64,000 nt of DNA from Oceanicella actignis (lineage in GTDB: Bacteria; Pseudomonadota; Alphaproteobacteria; Rhodobacterales; Rhodobacteraceae). The stretch is from the NCBI RefSeq assembly GCF_008124525.1, contig NZ_VNHJ01000001.1:496001-560000 (forward strand), read 5' to 3'. Below are positions 1 through 8,224 of this stretch, in pieces. The translations under genes and the position numbers were made by a program. How positions within the stretch are numbered: the stretch's first letter is position 1; each line of letters opens with the position of its first letter. The notes beneath the pieces were generated by a model. The model did not search any database and was not told where the DNA came from. It saw nothing but the letters and a program-made list of their open reading frames with translations.

Positions 1-1
1 C

Positions 2-268
2 TGCCACGCCAATTCCGACATGGCCGACGAGCCCTTCCACGGCGAGATCGGCCCCCCGCTCGACGGCGTGGCCGATCGCTGGAGCGAGGCCGAACTGCGC
101 GGCATCCTGGTCAACTCGAAGAAGGCCTTCGAGGGCACGATCATGCCCGCCTTCTACAAGGACAGCGGCTTCAACCGGCCGCTCAGGAAATTCGCGGGCA
201 AGCCCATCCTCACCGCCCAGCAGGTCGAGGACGTGGTCGCCTATCTGCTCACGCTCAAGGAAGAATGA
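2..268 (+). CDS. soxX: SoxX, sulfur-oxidising cytochrome c subunit (5' end missing)
   Basis: C-terminal part of a small monoheme cytochrome c. The first two codons of the window read Cys-His, the end of the CXXCH heme site, so only the N-terminus and the first heme cysteine are lost. The segment GTIMPAFY supplies the likely axial methionine. SoxX pairs with SoxA to form SoxAX, which couples thiosulfate to the carrier cysteine of SoxYZ in the periplasm. It is first in the run soxXYZABCD on one strand, and soxY starts 52 bases downstream, which is the main support for the name. Confidence 0.85.
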   Translation, partial: CHANSDMADEPFHGEIGPPLDGVADRWSEAELRGILVNSKKAFEGTIMPAFYKDSGFNRPLRKFAGKPILTAQQVEDVVAYLLTLKEE

Positions 269-320
269 CGCGGATCCGGCGCCCGGCGCCGCTCCGCAGC
301 ACCATCAGGAGGAACACCGC

Positions 321-749
321 ATGAAACTCAACCGACGCGACGCGCTGCAGCTGGCGGCCGCAGGGGCCGCGCTTGCGGCCCTGCCCGCGGGGGCGCTTCG
401 GGCCGCCGAGCACGCCGACGTCGAGGCGGCCATCGCCGCCTTCGCCGGAGGCGCGCCGGTCAAGGAGGGCGGCGTCGAGGTCGAGGCCCCCGAGATCGCC
501 GAGAACGGCAACACGGTGCCGATCTCGGTCGCCGCCGAGGGCGCCGAGGCGATCCTCATCCTGGCGGCGGGCAACCCCAATCCCGACGTCGCGACCTTCC
601 ATTTCGGCAAGCTGGCCGTTCCCGCCGCCTCGACCCGCATCCGCCTGGCCGGCACGCAGGACGTGATCGCGGTGGCGAAATTCGCCGACGGCAGCTTCGG
701 GCGCGCCGCGCGCACGGTGAAGGTGACCATCGGCGGCTGCGGCGGCTGA
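321..749 (+). CDS. soxY: SoxY, sulfur carrier subunit of the Sox system
   Basis: A 142-residue periplasmic protein ending in the diagnostic GGCGG carboxyl terminus, whose cysteine (about residue 140) carries the sulfur intermediate through the Sox cycle. The N-terminus has a twin-arginine signal (NRRDALQL followed by an Ala/Leu-rich stretch) and a probable cleavage near LRAAEH, so it is exported folded, with SoxZ as partner. The start at 321 is preceded by an AGGAGG-like site (AGGAGGAAC). It lies between soxX and soxZ with short gaps, indicating one transcript. Confidence 0.95.
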   Translation: MKLNRRDALQLAAAGAALAALPAGALRAAEHADVEAAIAAFAGGAPVKEGGVEVEAPEIAENGNTVPISVAAEGAEAILILAAGNPNPDVATFHFGKLAVPAASTRIRLAGTQDVIAVAKFADGSFGRAARTVKVTIGGCGG

Positions 750-771
750 CCCAGGGATCAGGAGAGCACTC

Positions 772-1101
772 ATGGCCAAGATCAAACCCCGCGTGAAGGC
801 GCCCAAGAAGGCCGCCGTCGGCGAGATCATCGAGATCAAGACGCTCATCAGCCACCCGATGGAATCGGGCCAGCGCAAGGACAGCAAGACCGGCGAGCGC
901 ATTCCGCGCAAGATCATCAACAAGTTCGTCGCCACCTTCGAGGGCGAAGAGGTCGTCAGCGCCGATCTGCATCCGGCGGTCTCGGCCAACCCCTACATCC
1001 GCTTCGAGATGAAGGTGCCCGGCCCGGGCGAGCTGCGCTTCGCCTGGACCGACGACGACGGCTCGGTCTACGAGACCTCGAGCAAGATCGCCATCGCCTG
1101 A
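772..1101 (+). CDS. soxZ: SoxZ, partner of the SoxY sulfur carrier
   Basis: A 109-residue protein of usual SoxZ size with the family features IKTLISHPMESGQRKD near residue 25 and FAWTDDDGSVYE near the C-terminus. It has no signal peptide of its own. SoxZ is known to be carried out through the Tat pathway bound to SoxY, and the gene pair is adjacent here (22 bases apart) with a clear GGAGAG ribosome site before 772. SoxYZ is the scaffold on which SoxAX, SoxB and SoxCD act in turn. Confidence 0.95.
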   Translation: MAKIKPRVKAPKKAAVGEIIEIKTLISHPMESGQRKDSKTGERIPRKIINKFVATFEGEEVVSADLHPAVSANPYIRFEMKVPGPGELRFAWTDDDGSVYETSSKIAIA

Positions 1102-1107
1102 CGCGCG

Positions 1108-1129
1108 CCGGCCCCGTGCGCGGGGCCGG
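1108..1129 (+). other. GC-rich hairpin between soxZ and soxA
   Basis: Perfect 8-bp inverted repeat CCGGCCCC/GGGGCCGG with a 6-base loop, seven bases after the soxZ stop. There is no T tract, so it is more likely an mRNA-stabilising or partial-attenuation element that sets different levels of soxYZ and soxAB than a full stop to transcription. Function is inferred. Confidence 0.4.
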
Positions 1130-1180
1130 GCCGAAGAACGCCCCGCCAAAGGGGCGGCACATACGGGGAGGAACACCGAC

Positions 1181-2035
1181 ATGACGGCACGCATCATCAA
1201 GAGGGCGGCGGCCCTGGGCGTGATCGCGGCGATGGGCGCCGGCGCCGCCCTGGCCGATTACGACGATGACGAGCTGGTGATCGACGGCGTCAAGATCGCG
1301 ACCAAGGTGCCGGCGCCGCCGGGCCACCCGCTGCCCGAGATCGTGTCCGGCTGGCGCTTTCGCAGCGACGAGACCCAGGCGCTCGAGGCCGACGACTTCG
1401 AGAACCCGGCCATGGTCGCGGTCGATTACGGCCAGTCGCTGTGGGACGCGGTCGATGGCGAGGCGGGCAAGTCCTGCGCCTCGTGCCATGGCGACGTCGA
1501 GGAAAGCATGAAGGGCGTGCGCGCCGGCTATCCCAAGTGGAACGAGAAGGCCGGCCGCCCCTTCACGCTCGAGAACCAGATCAACGCCTGCCGCACCGAG
1601 AACATGAAGGCCGAGCCCTGGAAGTGGGAATCGCGCGAGATGCTGGCCATGACCGCGCTGGTCGGCAAGCAGGCGCGCGGCTACCCGATGAAGATCCGCA
1701 AGGACGGCCCCATGGCCGAGTGGATCGAGAAGGGCAAGGAGCTCTACTACACGCGCTTCGGCCAGCTCGACATGGCCTGCTCGAACTGCCACGAGGACAA
1801 TTACGGCAAGATGATCCGCGCCGACCATCTGAGCCAGGGGCAGATCAACGGCTTTCCGACCTACCGCTTCAAGTGGCAGGGGCTGGGCTCGCTGCATCGC
1901 CGCTTCTCGGGCTGCATGAAGAACATCCGCGCCGAACCCTTCAAGCGCGGCTCGGACGAGTTCGTCGCGCTCGAGGCCTATCTGGCCGTCCGCGGCGAGG
2001 GGCTGGGCATCGAGACCCCGGCCGTTCGCAACTGA
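1181..2035 (+). CDS. soxA: SoxA, diheme cytochrome c of SoxAX
   Basis: A 284-residue periplasmic cytochrome with a Sec signal (residues 1-25, cleavage near ALADYD). Two heme sites are visible: CASCH (99-103) and CSNCH (200-204). Each is followed by a cysteine in a related context: Cys137 in NACRTENMKAEP, matching the axial cysteine of heme 1, and Cys245 in SGCMKNIRAEP, matching the active-site cysteine that ligates heme 2 and carries persulfide. This is the classical diheme SoxA of Rhodovulum and Paracoccus, not the shorter monoheme form. Ribosome site GGGGAGG before 1181. It forms SoxAX with the first gene of the window. Confidence 0.95.
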   Translation: MTARIIKRAAALGVIAAMGAGAALADYDDDELVIDGVKIATKVPAPPGHPLPEIVSGWRFRSDETQALEADDFENPAMVAVDYGQSLWDAVDGEAGKSCASCHGDVEESMKGVRAGYPKWNEKAGRPFTLENQINACRTENMKAEPWKWESREMLAMTALVGKQARGYPMKIRKDGPMAEWIEKGKELYYTRFGQLDMACSNCHEDNYGKMIRADHLSQGQINGFPTYRFKWQGLGSLHRRFSGCMKNIRAEPFKRGSDEFVALEAYLAVRGEGLGIETPAVRN

Positions 2036-2121
2036 CCGGCGCGCGCCGCGCCTTGACGCGCGGCGCGCCCTCGCCCCTTTGCCAGGGGCGCGAAGAAGAC
2101 CTCATCACAGGAGAGCGACGC

Positions 2122-3816
2122 ATGATTTCCCGCCGGGATTTCCTCCAGGCCGCCGCGGCGGCGTCCGCCATCATCGGCGGCTCGGCCGCCGGAGGGTGGG
2201 GGCGGCTGATGGCCGCGCAGTCCCTGACCCAGGATCAGCTGCTGGAGTTCGAGACCACCGGGAACGTGACGCTCATCCACGTCACCGACATCCACGCGCA
2301 GCTCAAGCCGATCTGGTTCCGCGAGCCCGAAATCAACATCGGCGTCGGCGAGGCCGCGGGCCAGCCGCCGCACGTCACGGGCGCCGACTTCCTGCGGCTG
2401 TTCGGCTTCAGGCCCGGCACGCCCGAGGCCTACGCCTTCACCTATCTCGATTTCGTCGCCCTGGCGCGCAGCTACGGGCGCATGGGCGGGCTCGACCGCG
2501 TGGCCACGGTCGTCAACGCCATCCGCGCCGACCGGCCCGACGCGCTGCTTCTGGACGGGGGCGACACCTGGCAGGGCAGCTACACCGCCAACGCCACGCG
2601 CGGGCAGGACATGGTCAACGTCATGAACGCCCTGCGCCCCGACGCCATGACCTCGCATTGGGAATTCACCTACGGCGTCGATCGCGTCAACGAGATCGTC
2701 GAGACGCTGGACTTCCCCTTCCTCGGCGCCAACATCTTCGACGCCGAGTGGGAAGAGCCCGCCTACGAGCCCTACAGGATCTTCGAGCGCGGCGGCGTGC
2801 GCATCGCGGTCATCGGCCAGGCCTTTCCCTACCTGCCGGTGGCCAATCCGCGCTGGATGTTCCCCAATCTGAGCTTCGGCGTGCGCGAGGAGCGCATGCG
2901 CGAGGTCGTCGCCCAGGTGCGCGAAGAGGAAGGCGCCGATCTGGTGGTGCTGCTCTCGCACAACGGCTTCGACGTGGACCGCAAGATGGCCGCGCGCGTG
3001 CCCGGCATCGATGTGATCCTGACCGGCCACACCCATGACGCGCTGCCCGAGCCGCTCGTCGTCGGCAAGACGCTGCTGCTGGCCTCGGGCTCGAACGGCA
3101 AGTTCGTGGCGCGGCTGGATCTGGACGTGCGCGACGGCGCGCTGCGCGGCTGGCGGCACAAGCTGATCCCCGTCTTCTCGGACGTCATCGCGCCCGACCC
3201 CGAGGTGGCGGCGCTGATCGAGGCCGAGCGCGCGCCCTTCAAGGCGCAGCTCGAAGAGGTGCTGGGCACGACCGAAAGCCTGCTCTACCGGCGCGGCAAC
3301 TTCAACGGCTCGTGGGACGATCTGATCTGCAACGCCCTCATCGAAGAGCGCGAGGCCGACATCGCCCTGTCGCCCGGCTTCCGCTGGGGGCCCAGCCTTC
3401 TGCCCGGCGAGCCGATCACCCGCGAGGACCTGTTCAACGCCACGGCCATGACCTATCCGGCCGCCTACCGCACCGAGATGACGGGCGAGCAGCTCAAGGC
3501 CGTGCTCGAGGACGTGGCCGACAACCTGTTCAACCCCGACCCCTACTATCAGCAGGGCGGCGACATGGTGCGCGTGGGCGGCATGGGCTACGCCATCGAC
3601 CCGAACGCGCCCATGGGGCGGCGCATCTCGTCCATGACGCTGCTGCGCGACGGCAGCCCGATCGATCCGCAGCGCAGCTATGTGGTGGCGGGCTGGGCCT
3701 CGGTGAACGAGGGCACGGAAGGCCCCGCCATCTGGGACGTGGTCGAGAGCTTCGTCAAGCGCAAGGGCGTGGTGCGCATCGACCCCAACGCCACGGTGCG
3801 CGTGGCGGGCCGCTGA
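2122..3816 (+). CDS. soxB: SoxB, thiosulfohydrolase
   Basis: A 564-residue protein, the usual SoxB length. It begins with a twin-arginine signal (SRRDFLQ). The metallophosphoesterase fold motifs are all present: DIHAQLKP, GDTWQGS, LLSHNGFD and GHTHDALP, which bind the two manganese ions. SoxB hydrolyses the SoxY-bound sulfonate to release sulfate. The start is fixed by the Tat motif and by CAGGAG about 8 bases before 2122; upstream in-frame codons overlap soxA. The next gene, soxC, lies after a 109-base gap that may hold its own promoter. Confidence 0.95.
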   Translation: MISRRDFLQAAAAASAIIGGSAAGGWGRLMAAQSLTQDQLLEFETTGNVTLIHVTDIHAQLKPIWFREPEINIGVGEAAGQPPHVTGADFLRLFGFRPGTPEAYAFTYLDFVALARSYGRMGGLDRVATVVNAIRADRPDALLLDGGDTWQGSYTANATRGQDMVNVMNALRPDAMTSHWEFTYGVDRVNEIVETLDFPFLGANIFDAEWEEPAYEPYRIFERGGVRIAVIGQAFPYLPVANPRWMFPNLSFGVREERMREVVAQVREEEGADLVVLLSHNGFDVDRKMAARVPGIDVILTGHTHDALPEPLVVGKTLLLASGSNGKFVARLDLDVRDGALRGWRHKLIPVFSDVIAPDPEVAALIEAERAPFKAQLEEVLGTTESLLYRRGNFNGSWDDLICNALIEEREADIALSPGFRWGPSLLPGEPITREDLFNATAMTYPAAYRTEMTGEQLKAVLEDVADNLFNPDPYYQQGGDMVRVGGMGYAIDPNAPMGRRISSMTLLRDGSPIDPQRSYVVAGWASVNEGTEGPAIWDVVESFVKRKGVVRIDPNATVRVAGR

Positions 3817-3847
3817 GGGGTGCGGAGCGCGGGGCCGCGTCGCGGCA

Positions 3848-3876
3848 TTGATATGCGTAAAGTCGAATAAGAGAAT
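3848..3876 (+). promoter_or_regulatory. Candidate sigma-70 promoter for soxCD
   Basis: An AT-rich patch in the 109-base soxB-soxC gap contains TTGATA (3848-3853), 17 bases, then GAGAAT (3871-3876, four of six matches to TATAAT). Transcription would begin near 3883, about 43 bases before the soxC start. It would allow soxCD to be expressed apart from soxXYZAB. Sequence match only. Confidence 0.4.
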
Positions 3877-3925
3877 GCGAGATCGGAGCGAACCCCCGGG
3901 TTCCCACGACCATCGGAGGATGAAG

Positions 3926-5194
3926 ATGAGCGACGAGAGCAGGCAGCCCAAGGCGTCGCGGCGCGCCTTCCTGACCGGAAGCCTCGCCGCCGGCGGCGCG
4001 CTGGCGGCGGTGGGCGCGGCGCGGGCGGCGGGCGATCCGGCGATCCTCGAGCTGCCGGACTGGACGACGACCCTGGGCGAGGGCGTGGACGCCAACCCCT
4101 ATGGCATGCCCAGCGAATACGAGGCGCATGTGGTGCGCCGCAACGTGCCCTGGCTGACGGCCGATCCGGTCAGCTCGGTCAACTTCACGCCGCTGCACGA
4201 GCTGGACGGCATCATCACCCCCAACGGCCTGTGCTTCGAGCGCCACCACGGCGGCGTGGCGCAGGTGGACCCGGCGCAGTGGCGGCTGATGATCCACGGG
4301 CTGGTCGAGACGCCGCTGGTCTTCACCCTCGAGGACCTCAAGCGGTTCCCGCGCGTGAACAAGGTCTATTTCCTGGAATGCGCGGCCAATTCGGGCATGG
4401 AGTGGCGCGGCGCCCAGCTCAACGGCGTGCAGTTCACCCATGGCATGATCCACAACGTCATGTATACGGGCGTGCCGCTGCGCACGATCCTCGAGGAATG
4501 CGGCCTCAAGCCGGCGGGCAAGTGGATGCTGGCCGAAGGGGCCGACGCGGCGGCGATGACGCGCTCGATCCCGATCGAGAAGGCGCTGGACGACTGCATG
4601 GTCGCCTTCAAGATGAACGGCGAGGCGCTGCGCCCCGAACAGGGCTATCCCGCGCGGCTGGTCGTGCCCGGCTGGGAGGGCAACATGTGGGTCAAGTGGC
4701 TGCGCCGGCTCGAGATCGGCGACAAGCCCTGGCACCACCGCGAAGAGACCTCGAAATACACCGACCTTCTGCCCGACGGGACCGCGCGCCGCTTCACCTG
4801 GGAGATGGACGCCAAATCGGTCATCACCAGCCCCAGCCCGCAGGCCCCGATCACGCATGGCAAGGGCCGAACCGTCATCACCGGCATCGCCTGGTCGGGG
4901 CGCGGCACGATCCGGCGCGTGGACGTCTCGCTCGACGGCGGGCGCAACTGGCTTCCGGCGCGGCTCGACGGCCCCAGCTTCGACAAGTCGATCCACCGCT
5001 TCTATCACGAGTTCGACTGGGACGGCCGGCCGCTTTACCTGCAAAGCCGCGCCATCGACAGCACCGGCTACGTCCAGCCCACCAAGGACGCGCTGCGCTC
5101 GGTGCGGGGCGTGAACTCGATCTACCACAACAACGGCATCCAGACCTGGTATGTGAACGAGAACGGAGAGGCGGAAAATGTCGAGGTTTCCTGA
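3926..5194 (+). CDS. soxC: SoxC, molybdenum subunit of sulfane dehydrogenase
   Basis: A 422-residue sulfite-oxidase-family protein with a twin-arginine signal (SRRAFLTG). The molybdenum-binding cysteine is Cys152 in YFLECAANSG. The dimerisation-type C-terminal domain (about 300-410) follows. With SoxD it oxidises SoxY-bound sulfane sulfur, yielding six electrons per sulfur. Two ATGs (3920, 3926) sit together; GGAGG at 3915-3919 directly abuts the first and is six bases from the second, so 3926 is chosen. The end overlaps soxD by 17 bases, consistent with translational coupling of the two subunits. Confidence 0.95.
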   Translation: MSDESRQPKASRRAFLTGSLAAGGALAAVGAARAAGDPAILELPDWTTTLGEGVDANPYGMPSEYEAHVVRRNVPWLTADPVSSVNFTPLHELDGIITPNGLCFERHHGGVAQVDPAQWRLMIHGLVETPLVFTLEDLKRFPRVNKVYFLECAANSGMEWRGAQLNGVQFTHGMIHNVMYTGVPLRTILEECGLKPAGKWMLAEGADAAAMTRSIPIEKALDDCMVAFKMNGEALRPEQGYPARLVVPGWEGNMWVKWLRRLEIGDKPWHHREETSKYTDLLPDGTARRFTWEMDAKSVITSPSPQAPITHGKGRTVITGIAWSGRGTIRRVDVSLDGGRNWLPARLDGPSFDKSIHRFYHEFDWDGRPLYLQSRAIDSTGYVQPTKDALRSVRGVNSIYHNNGIQTWYVNENGEAENVEVS

Positions 5195-5834
5195 GCTTGG
5201 CCTGATCCTGGCCCTTGCCGCGGGCCTGCAGGCGGCCCCCGCATCGGCCGGCCCGCTGGGGCTGGGCCGCCCGGCGACGCCCGACGAGATCGCCGCCTGG
5301 GACATCGACGTGCGCCCCGACGGCGTCGGCCTGCCCGAGGGGCGGGGCGGCGTGGCCGAGGGCGAAGAGCTCTATTCCGACAACTGCGCCGTCTGCCATG
5401 GCGATTTCGGCGAGGCGGTCGGCCGTTGGCCCGTTCTGGCGGGCGGTCAGGGCACGCTGACCGCGGACCGGCCGATCAAGACGATCGGCTCCTACTGGCC
5501 CTATCTGTCGACGGTGTATGACTATGTGCACCGGGCCATGCCCTTCGGCGCGGCGCAGTCGCTGTCGAATGACGAGGTCTACGCCATCACCGCCTACCTG
5601 CTTTACCTCAACGACCTGGTGGACGAGGATTTCGTGCTCTCGCGCGAGAACTTCCTGTCGGTCCGGCTGCCCAACGAGCCGAACTTCAAGGATGACGACC
5701 GCCTGCAGACCGAAACCTTCGTGTTCGACGAGCCCTGCATGAAGGACTGCAAGCCGGGCGAGCCGACCATCACCATGCGCGCGGCGGTGCTGGACGTGAC
5801 CCCCGAGGGCGACGGCGAAGGCTCGCTGGAATGA
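5178..5834 (+). CDS. soxD: SoxD, monoheme cytochrome c of sulfane dehydrogenase (short form)
   Basis: A 218-residue secreted cytochrome (signal 1-24, ending ASAGP) with one heme site, CAVCH at residues 70-74, and a candidate axial methionine in HRAMPFGAA. It accepts electrons from SoxC and passes them to a small cytochrome. The classical Paracoccus SoxD is about 400 residues with two heme domains. Here the second domain is absent: the frame simply ends, and no further CXXCH is coded before the next gene. It resembles the single-heme cytochrome subunits of other SoxCD or SorAB-type enzymes. Last gene of the Sox run. Confidence 0.88.
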   Translation: MSRFPELGLILALAAGLQAAPASAGPLGLGRPATPDEIAAWDIDVRPDGVGLPEGRGGVAEGEELYSDNCAVCHGDFGEAVGRWPVLAGGQGTLTADRPIKTIGSYWPYLSTVYDYVHRAMPFGAAQSLSNDEVYAITAYLLYLNDLVDEDFVLSRENFLSVRLPNEPNFKDDDRLQTETFVFDEPCMKDCKPGEPTITMRAAVLDVTPEGDGEGSLE

Positions 5835-5842
5835 GGCGGCGC

Positions 5843-5872
5843 GCGCCCCGGACGTGCTCGCTTCCGGGGCGC
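5843..5872. terminator. Hairpin between convergent soxD and VPLPA-CTERM genes
   Basis: Perfect 10-bp inverted repeat GCGCCCCGGA/TCCGGGGCGC with a 10-base loop, starting nine bases after the soxD stop. It has no T run, as is common in very GC-rich genomes. Its place between two convergent genes supports a terminator serving either strand. Confidence 0.6.
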
Positions 5873-5911
5873 GGGGCGGCGGGCGCGGCCCCTCTGGCCG
5901 CGCGCCGCGGC

Positions 5912-6568
5912 TCAGGCCCGGGCGCGGCGGCGGCGCGCGGCGGCGCCCAGCGCCAGCAGACCCGCGCCCATCAAGAGGCCCGCGCCGGGCAGCGGCACGG
6001 CCGAGGCGCCCGAGGGCGTGCGCTCGAAGCTGATGGCGCTCAGATAGAACTCGTCATCCACATAGCGCAGCAGGATGTCGGTGAAGGCCGACACGCGCGC
6101 GGAAACCGGCAGATCTCCGGCCAGGGCGTATCTGCTGTAGTTGTCGCCGCCGTCCCACGAGATGTCCACGCTGCCCGAGAAGACCGGCCGGTGGACCGAG
6201 TTGCGGAAGGACAGCCCCGTGATCTCGAGATTTTCGAGGAAGGCGACGCTCAGGATCTCGCCCGTCGTCACGTTGTCGTCGCTCGAGGGGCTGCACTGCG
6301 CGCTCGCGGTCACGGTCTTGCAAACGCCCACGCCCGCGCCGCCGCGGTCGAAATAGGCATAGGCCGGATCGCCCCCGGCGGTTCCGCCCAGCACCATGCT
6401 CACGCCGCCGATGACGACGGGGTTGGCATGGCCGTTCGGCGCGCCCACGGCGGCTTCGCCGGCGACGTTGTCGATATGGTCGATGAAATCGATCACCGCC
6501 GCGCCCGCGGGCTGGGCGGCCGAGACGAGGCTTGCCGCGGCAAGCGAAAGAAGAGCGGTCCTGAACAT
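5912..6568 (-). CDS. VPLPA-CTERM sorting domain protein
   Basis: A 218-residue secreted protein. It has a Sec signal (cleavage near AGAAVIDF), a beta-rich middle with two cysteines (residues about 83 and 92), and a C-terminal anchor made of VPLPGAGLLMGAG, a hydrophobic helix and the basic tail AARRRRARA. That tripartite tail is the VPLPA variant of PEP-CTERM signals processed by exosortase/archaeosortase-like enzymes in Rhodobacterales. The middle part is not recognised, so the function is unknown, though such proteins are usually surface or matrix proteins. It has a good promoter of its own at 6664-6692 and converges with soxD. Confidence 0.85.
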   Translation of the reverse strand: MFRTALLSLAAASLVSAAQPAGAAVIDFIDHIDNVAGEAAVGAPNGHANPVVIGGVSMVLGGTAGGDPAYAYFDRGGAGVGVCKTVTASAQCSPSSDDNVTTGEILSVAFLENLEITGLSFRNSVHRPVFSGSVDISWDGGDNYSRYALAGDLPVSARVSAFTDILLRYVDDEFYLSAISFERTPSGASAVPLPGAGLLMGAGLLALGAAARRRRARA

Positions 6569-6663
6569 GGCGGTTCCTGGTTATCGACGTTTCGCGCGTT
6601 CCCCGATTGCGGAACGCGGGCGGAAATCACGACGCATGGTCTTCGAACGCGGACGATGAGAGG

Positions 6664-6692
6664 AATATCGGATGTGAACGGCGAATGATCAA
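6664..6692 (-). promoter_or_regulatory. Sigma-70-type promoter of the VPLPA-CTERM gene
   Basis: On the minus strand TTGATC (6687-6692), 17-base spacer, GATATT (6664-6669). Transcription would begin near 6657, about 90 bases before the start codon at 6568. Both hexamers are close to consensus and lie in the only AT-rich part of this gap. Confidence 0.5.
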
Positions 6693-6762
6693 GATGAACC
6701 AACCTTAACGCCGCCCCCCTGCGGCAAAGGCCGCATTGCCCCGCCCGCGCGTGGGGGGTAAC

Positions 6763-6776
6763 TTGATCGAAGTCAA
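6763..6776 (+). promoter_or_regulatory. FNR/FnrL-type box upstream of hemA
   Basis: TTGAT-CGAA-GTCAA, a 14-bp dyad that matches the FNR consensus TTGAT-N4-ATCAA except for one base. A candidate -10 element GATACA lies at 6800-6805, which puts the start site near 6812 and centres the box near -42, the class II activator position. FnrL control of hemA is known in Rhodobacter sphaeroides, where heme and tetrapyrrole supply rises when oxygen falls. The match and spacing are seen in the sequence. Binding is inferred. Confidence 0.65.
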
Positions 6777-6855
6777 TGCAGCCACGCAACCATTCGGGCG
6801 ATACAGCCGCCTGCGACCCACGCGCCGCGCCCCGCGCGGTCAGCCGGAGGACCTG

Positions 6856-8070
6856 ATGGATTACGAAGCTTTCTTCCAGAGCGAGCTGGATTCGCTGCGC
6901 CGCGAGGGGAACTACCGCATCTTCGCCAATCTCGAGCGCGAGGCCGGCGCCTTTCCGCGCGCGCGCCGCCGTGCCGACGGGCGCGAGCAGGAAGTGGTGG
7001 TCTGGTGCTCGAACGACTATCTGGGCATGGGGCAGCATCCCAAGGTGCGCCAGGCGATGAAGGACGCCATCGACCGCTGCGGCGCGGGGGCGGGCGGCAC
7101 GCGCAACATCTCGGGCACCAACGTGCATCACGTCGAGCTGGAGCGCGAGCTGGCGGATCTGCACGGCAAGGAGGCGGCGCTTCTGTTCACCTCGGGCTAC
7201 GTGTCGAACTGGGCGGCGCTGGGCACGCTGGCCGCGCGCCTGCCGGGCTGCGTGGTGCTGTCCGACGCGCTCAACCACGCCTCGATGATCGAGGGCATCC
7301 GCCATTCGCGCGCGCAAAAGCGCATCTGGAAGCACAACGACGTCGAGGATCTGGAACGCAAGCTGGCCGATCTGGACCCCGACGCGCCCAAGATCGTGGC
7401 CTTCGAATCCGTCTACTCGATGGATGGCGACATCGCCCCGATCAAGGAGATCTGCGACGTGGCCGAGCGCTACGGCGCCATGACCTATCTCGACGAGGTG
7501 CACGCCGTCGGGCTTTACGGCCAGCGCGGCGGCGGCGTGGCCGAGCGCGAGGGGCTGATGCACCGCCTGACCGTGATCGAGGGCACGCTGGGCAAGGCCT
7601 TCGGCGTGATGGGCGGCTACATCGCCGCCTCGGCGGCGCTGTGCGACTTCGTGCGCAGCTTCGCCTCGGGCTTCATCTTCACCACCTCGCTGCCGCCGGC
7701 GGTGGCGGCGGGCGCCTGCGCCTCGATCCGCCATCTCAAGACCAGCGACGTCGAGCGCAAGGCCCATCAGGAGGCCGTGCGCAAGCTGCGCCGGCGGCTC
7801 GATCAGCTGGGCATCCCGCACATGGACAACCCCAGCCACATCGTGCCCGTGATGGTGGGCGATCCGGTCAAGTGCAAGATGATCTCGGACATCCTGCTCG
7901 AGGATTACGGCATCTACGTCCAGCCCATCAACTACCCCACCGTGCCCAAGGGCACCGAGCGGCTGCGCTTCACGCCCTCGCCCTACCACACCGACGCCGA
8001 CATCGAGCATCTGGCGCAGGCGCTGCACGCGCTCTGGAGCCAGTGCGCCCTGTCGCGCGCCGTCGCCTGA
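6856..8070 (+). CDS. hemA: 5-aminolevulinate synthase (C4 pathway)
   Basis: A 404-residue pyridoxal-phosphate enzyme that condenses glycine with succinyl-CoA to give 5-aminolevulinate, the first step of heme and other tetrapyrroles. Family motifs: [10 protein letters not shown] near residue 50, [13 protein letters not shown] near 75, [12 protein letters not shown] near 215 and the Schiff-base lysine Lys247 in EGTLGKAFG. Length matches the family. The start at 6856 is set by CGGAGG (6845-6850) five bases upstream; earlier in-frame codons lie in the promoter. An FNR-type box precedes it. The heme demand of the neighbouring sox cytochromes fits this regulation. hemB is elsewhere in the window (38998-40005). 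Confidence 0.95.
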   Translation: MDYEAFFQSELDSLRREGNYRIFANLEREAGAFPRARRRADGREQEVVVWCSNDYLGMGQHPKVRQAMKDAIDRCGAGAGGTRNISGTNVHHVELERELADLHGKEAALLFTSGYVSNWAALGTLAARLPGCVVLSDALNHASMIEGIRHSRAQKRIWKHNDVEDLERKLADLDPDAPKIVAFESVYSMDGDIAPIKEICDVAERYGAMTYLDEVHAVGLYGQRGGGVAEREGLMHRLTVIEGTLGKAFGVMGGYIAASAALCDFVRSFASGFIFTTSLPPAVAAGACASIRHLKTSDVERKAHQEAVRKLRRRLDQLGIPHMDNPSHIVPVMVGDPVKCKMISDILLEDYGIYVQPINYPTVPKGTERLRFTPSPYHTDADIEHLAQALHALWSQCALSRAVA

Positions 8071-8224
8071 GCGCGGCGGCGCCCGCGCCCGGCCGGCGCG
8101 GCGGGCGGCGGCGCCGCCGGACGGCGCGGGGCGGCATGGCGCGCGGGGCGATGGCCGGGCGCGGGCTCTTGCGCGCCGCGCCGGGGCCGTGCGCAGGCGC
8201 GAAGGGCGGCCCCATGGGCGGCGC

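Noticed and set aside
3848-3925. Upstream in-frame starts for soxC (near 3848 and ATG 3920)
   Set aside because: The first overlaps the proposed promoter, and the second abuts the ribosome site. GGAGG is correctly spaced only for 3926.
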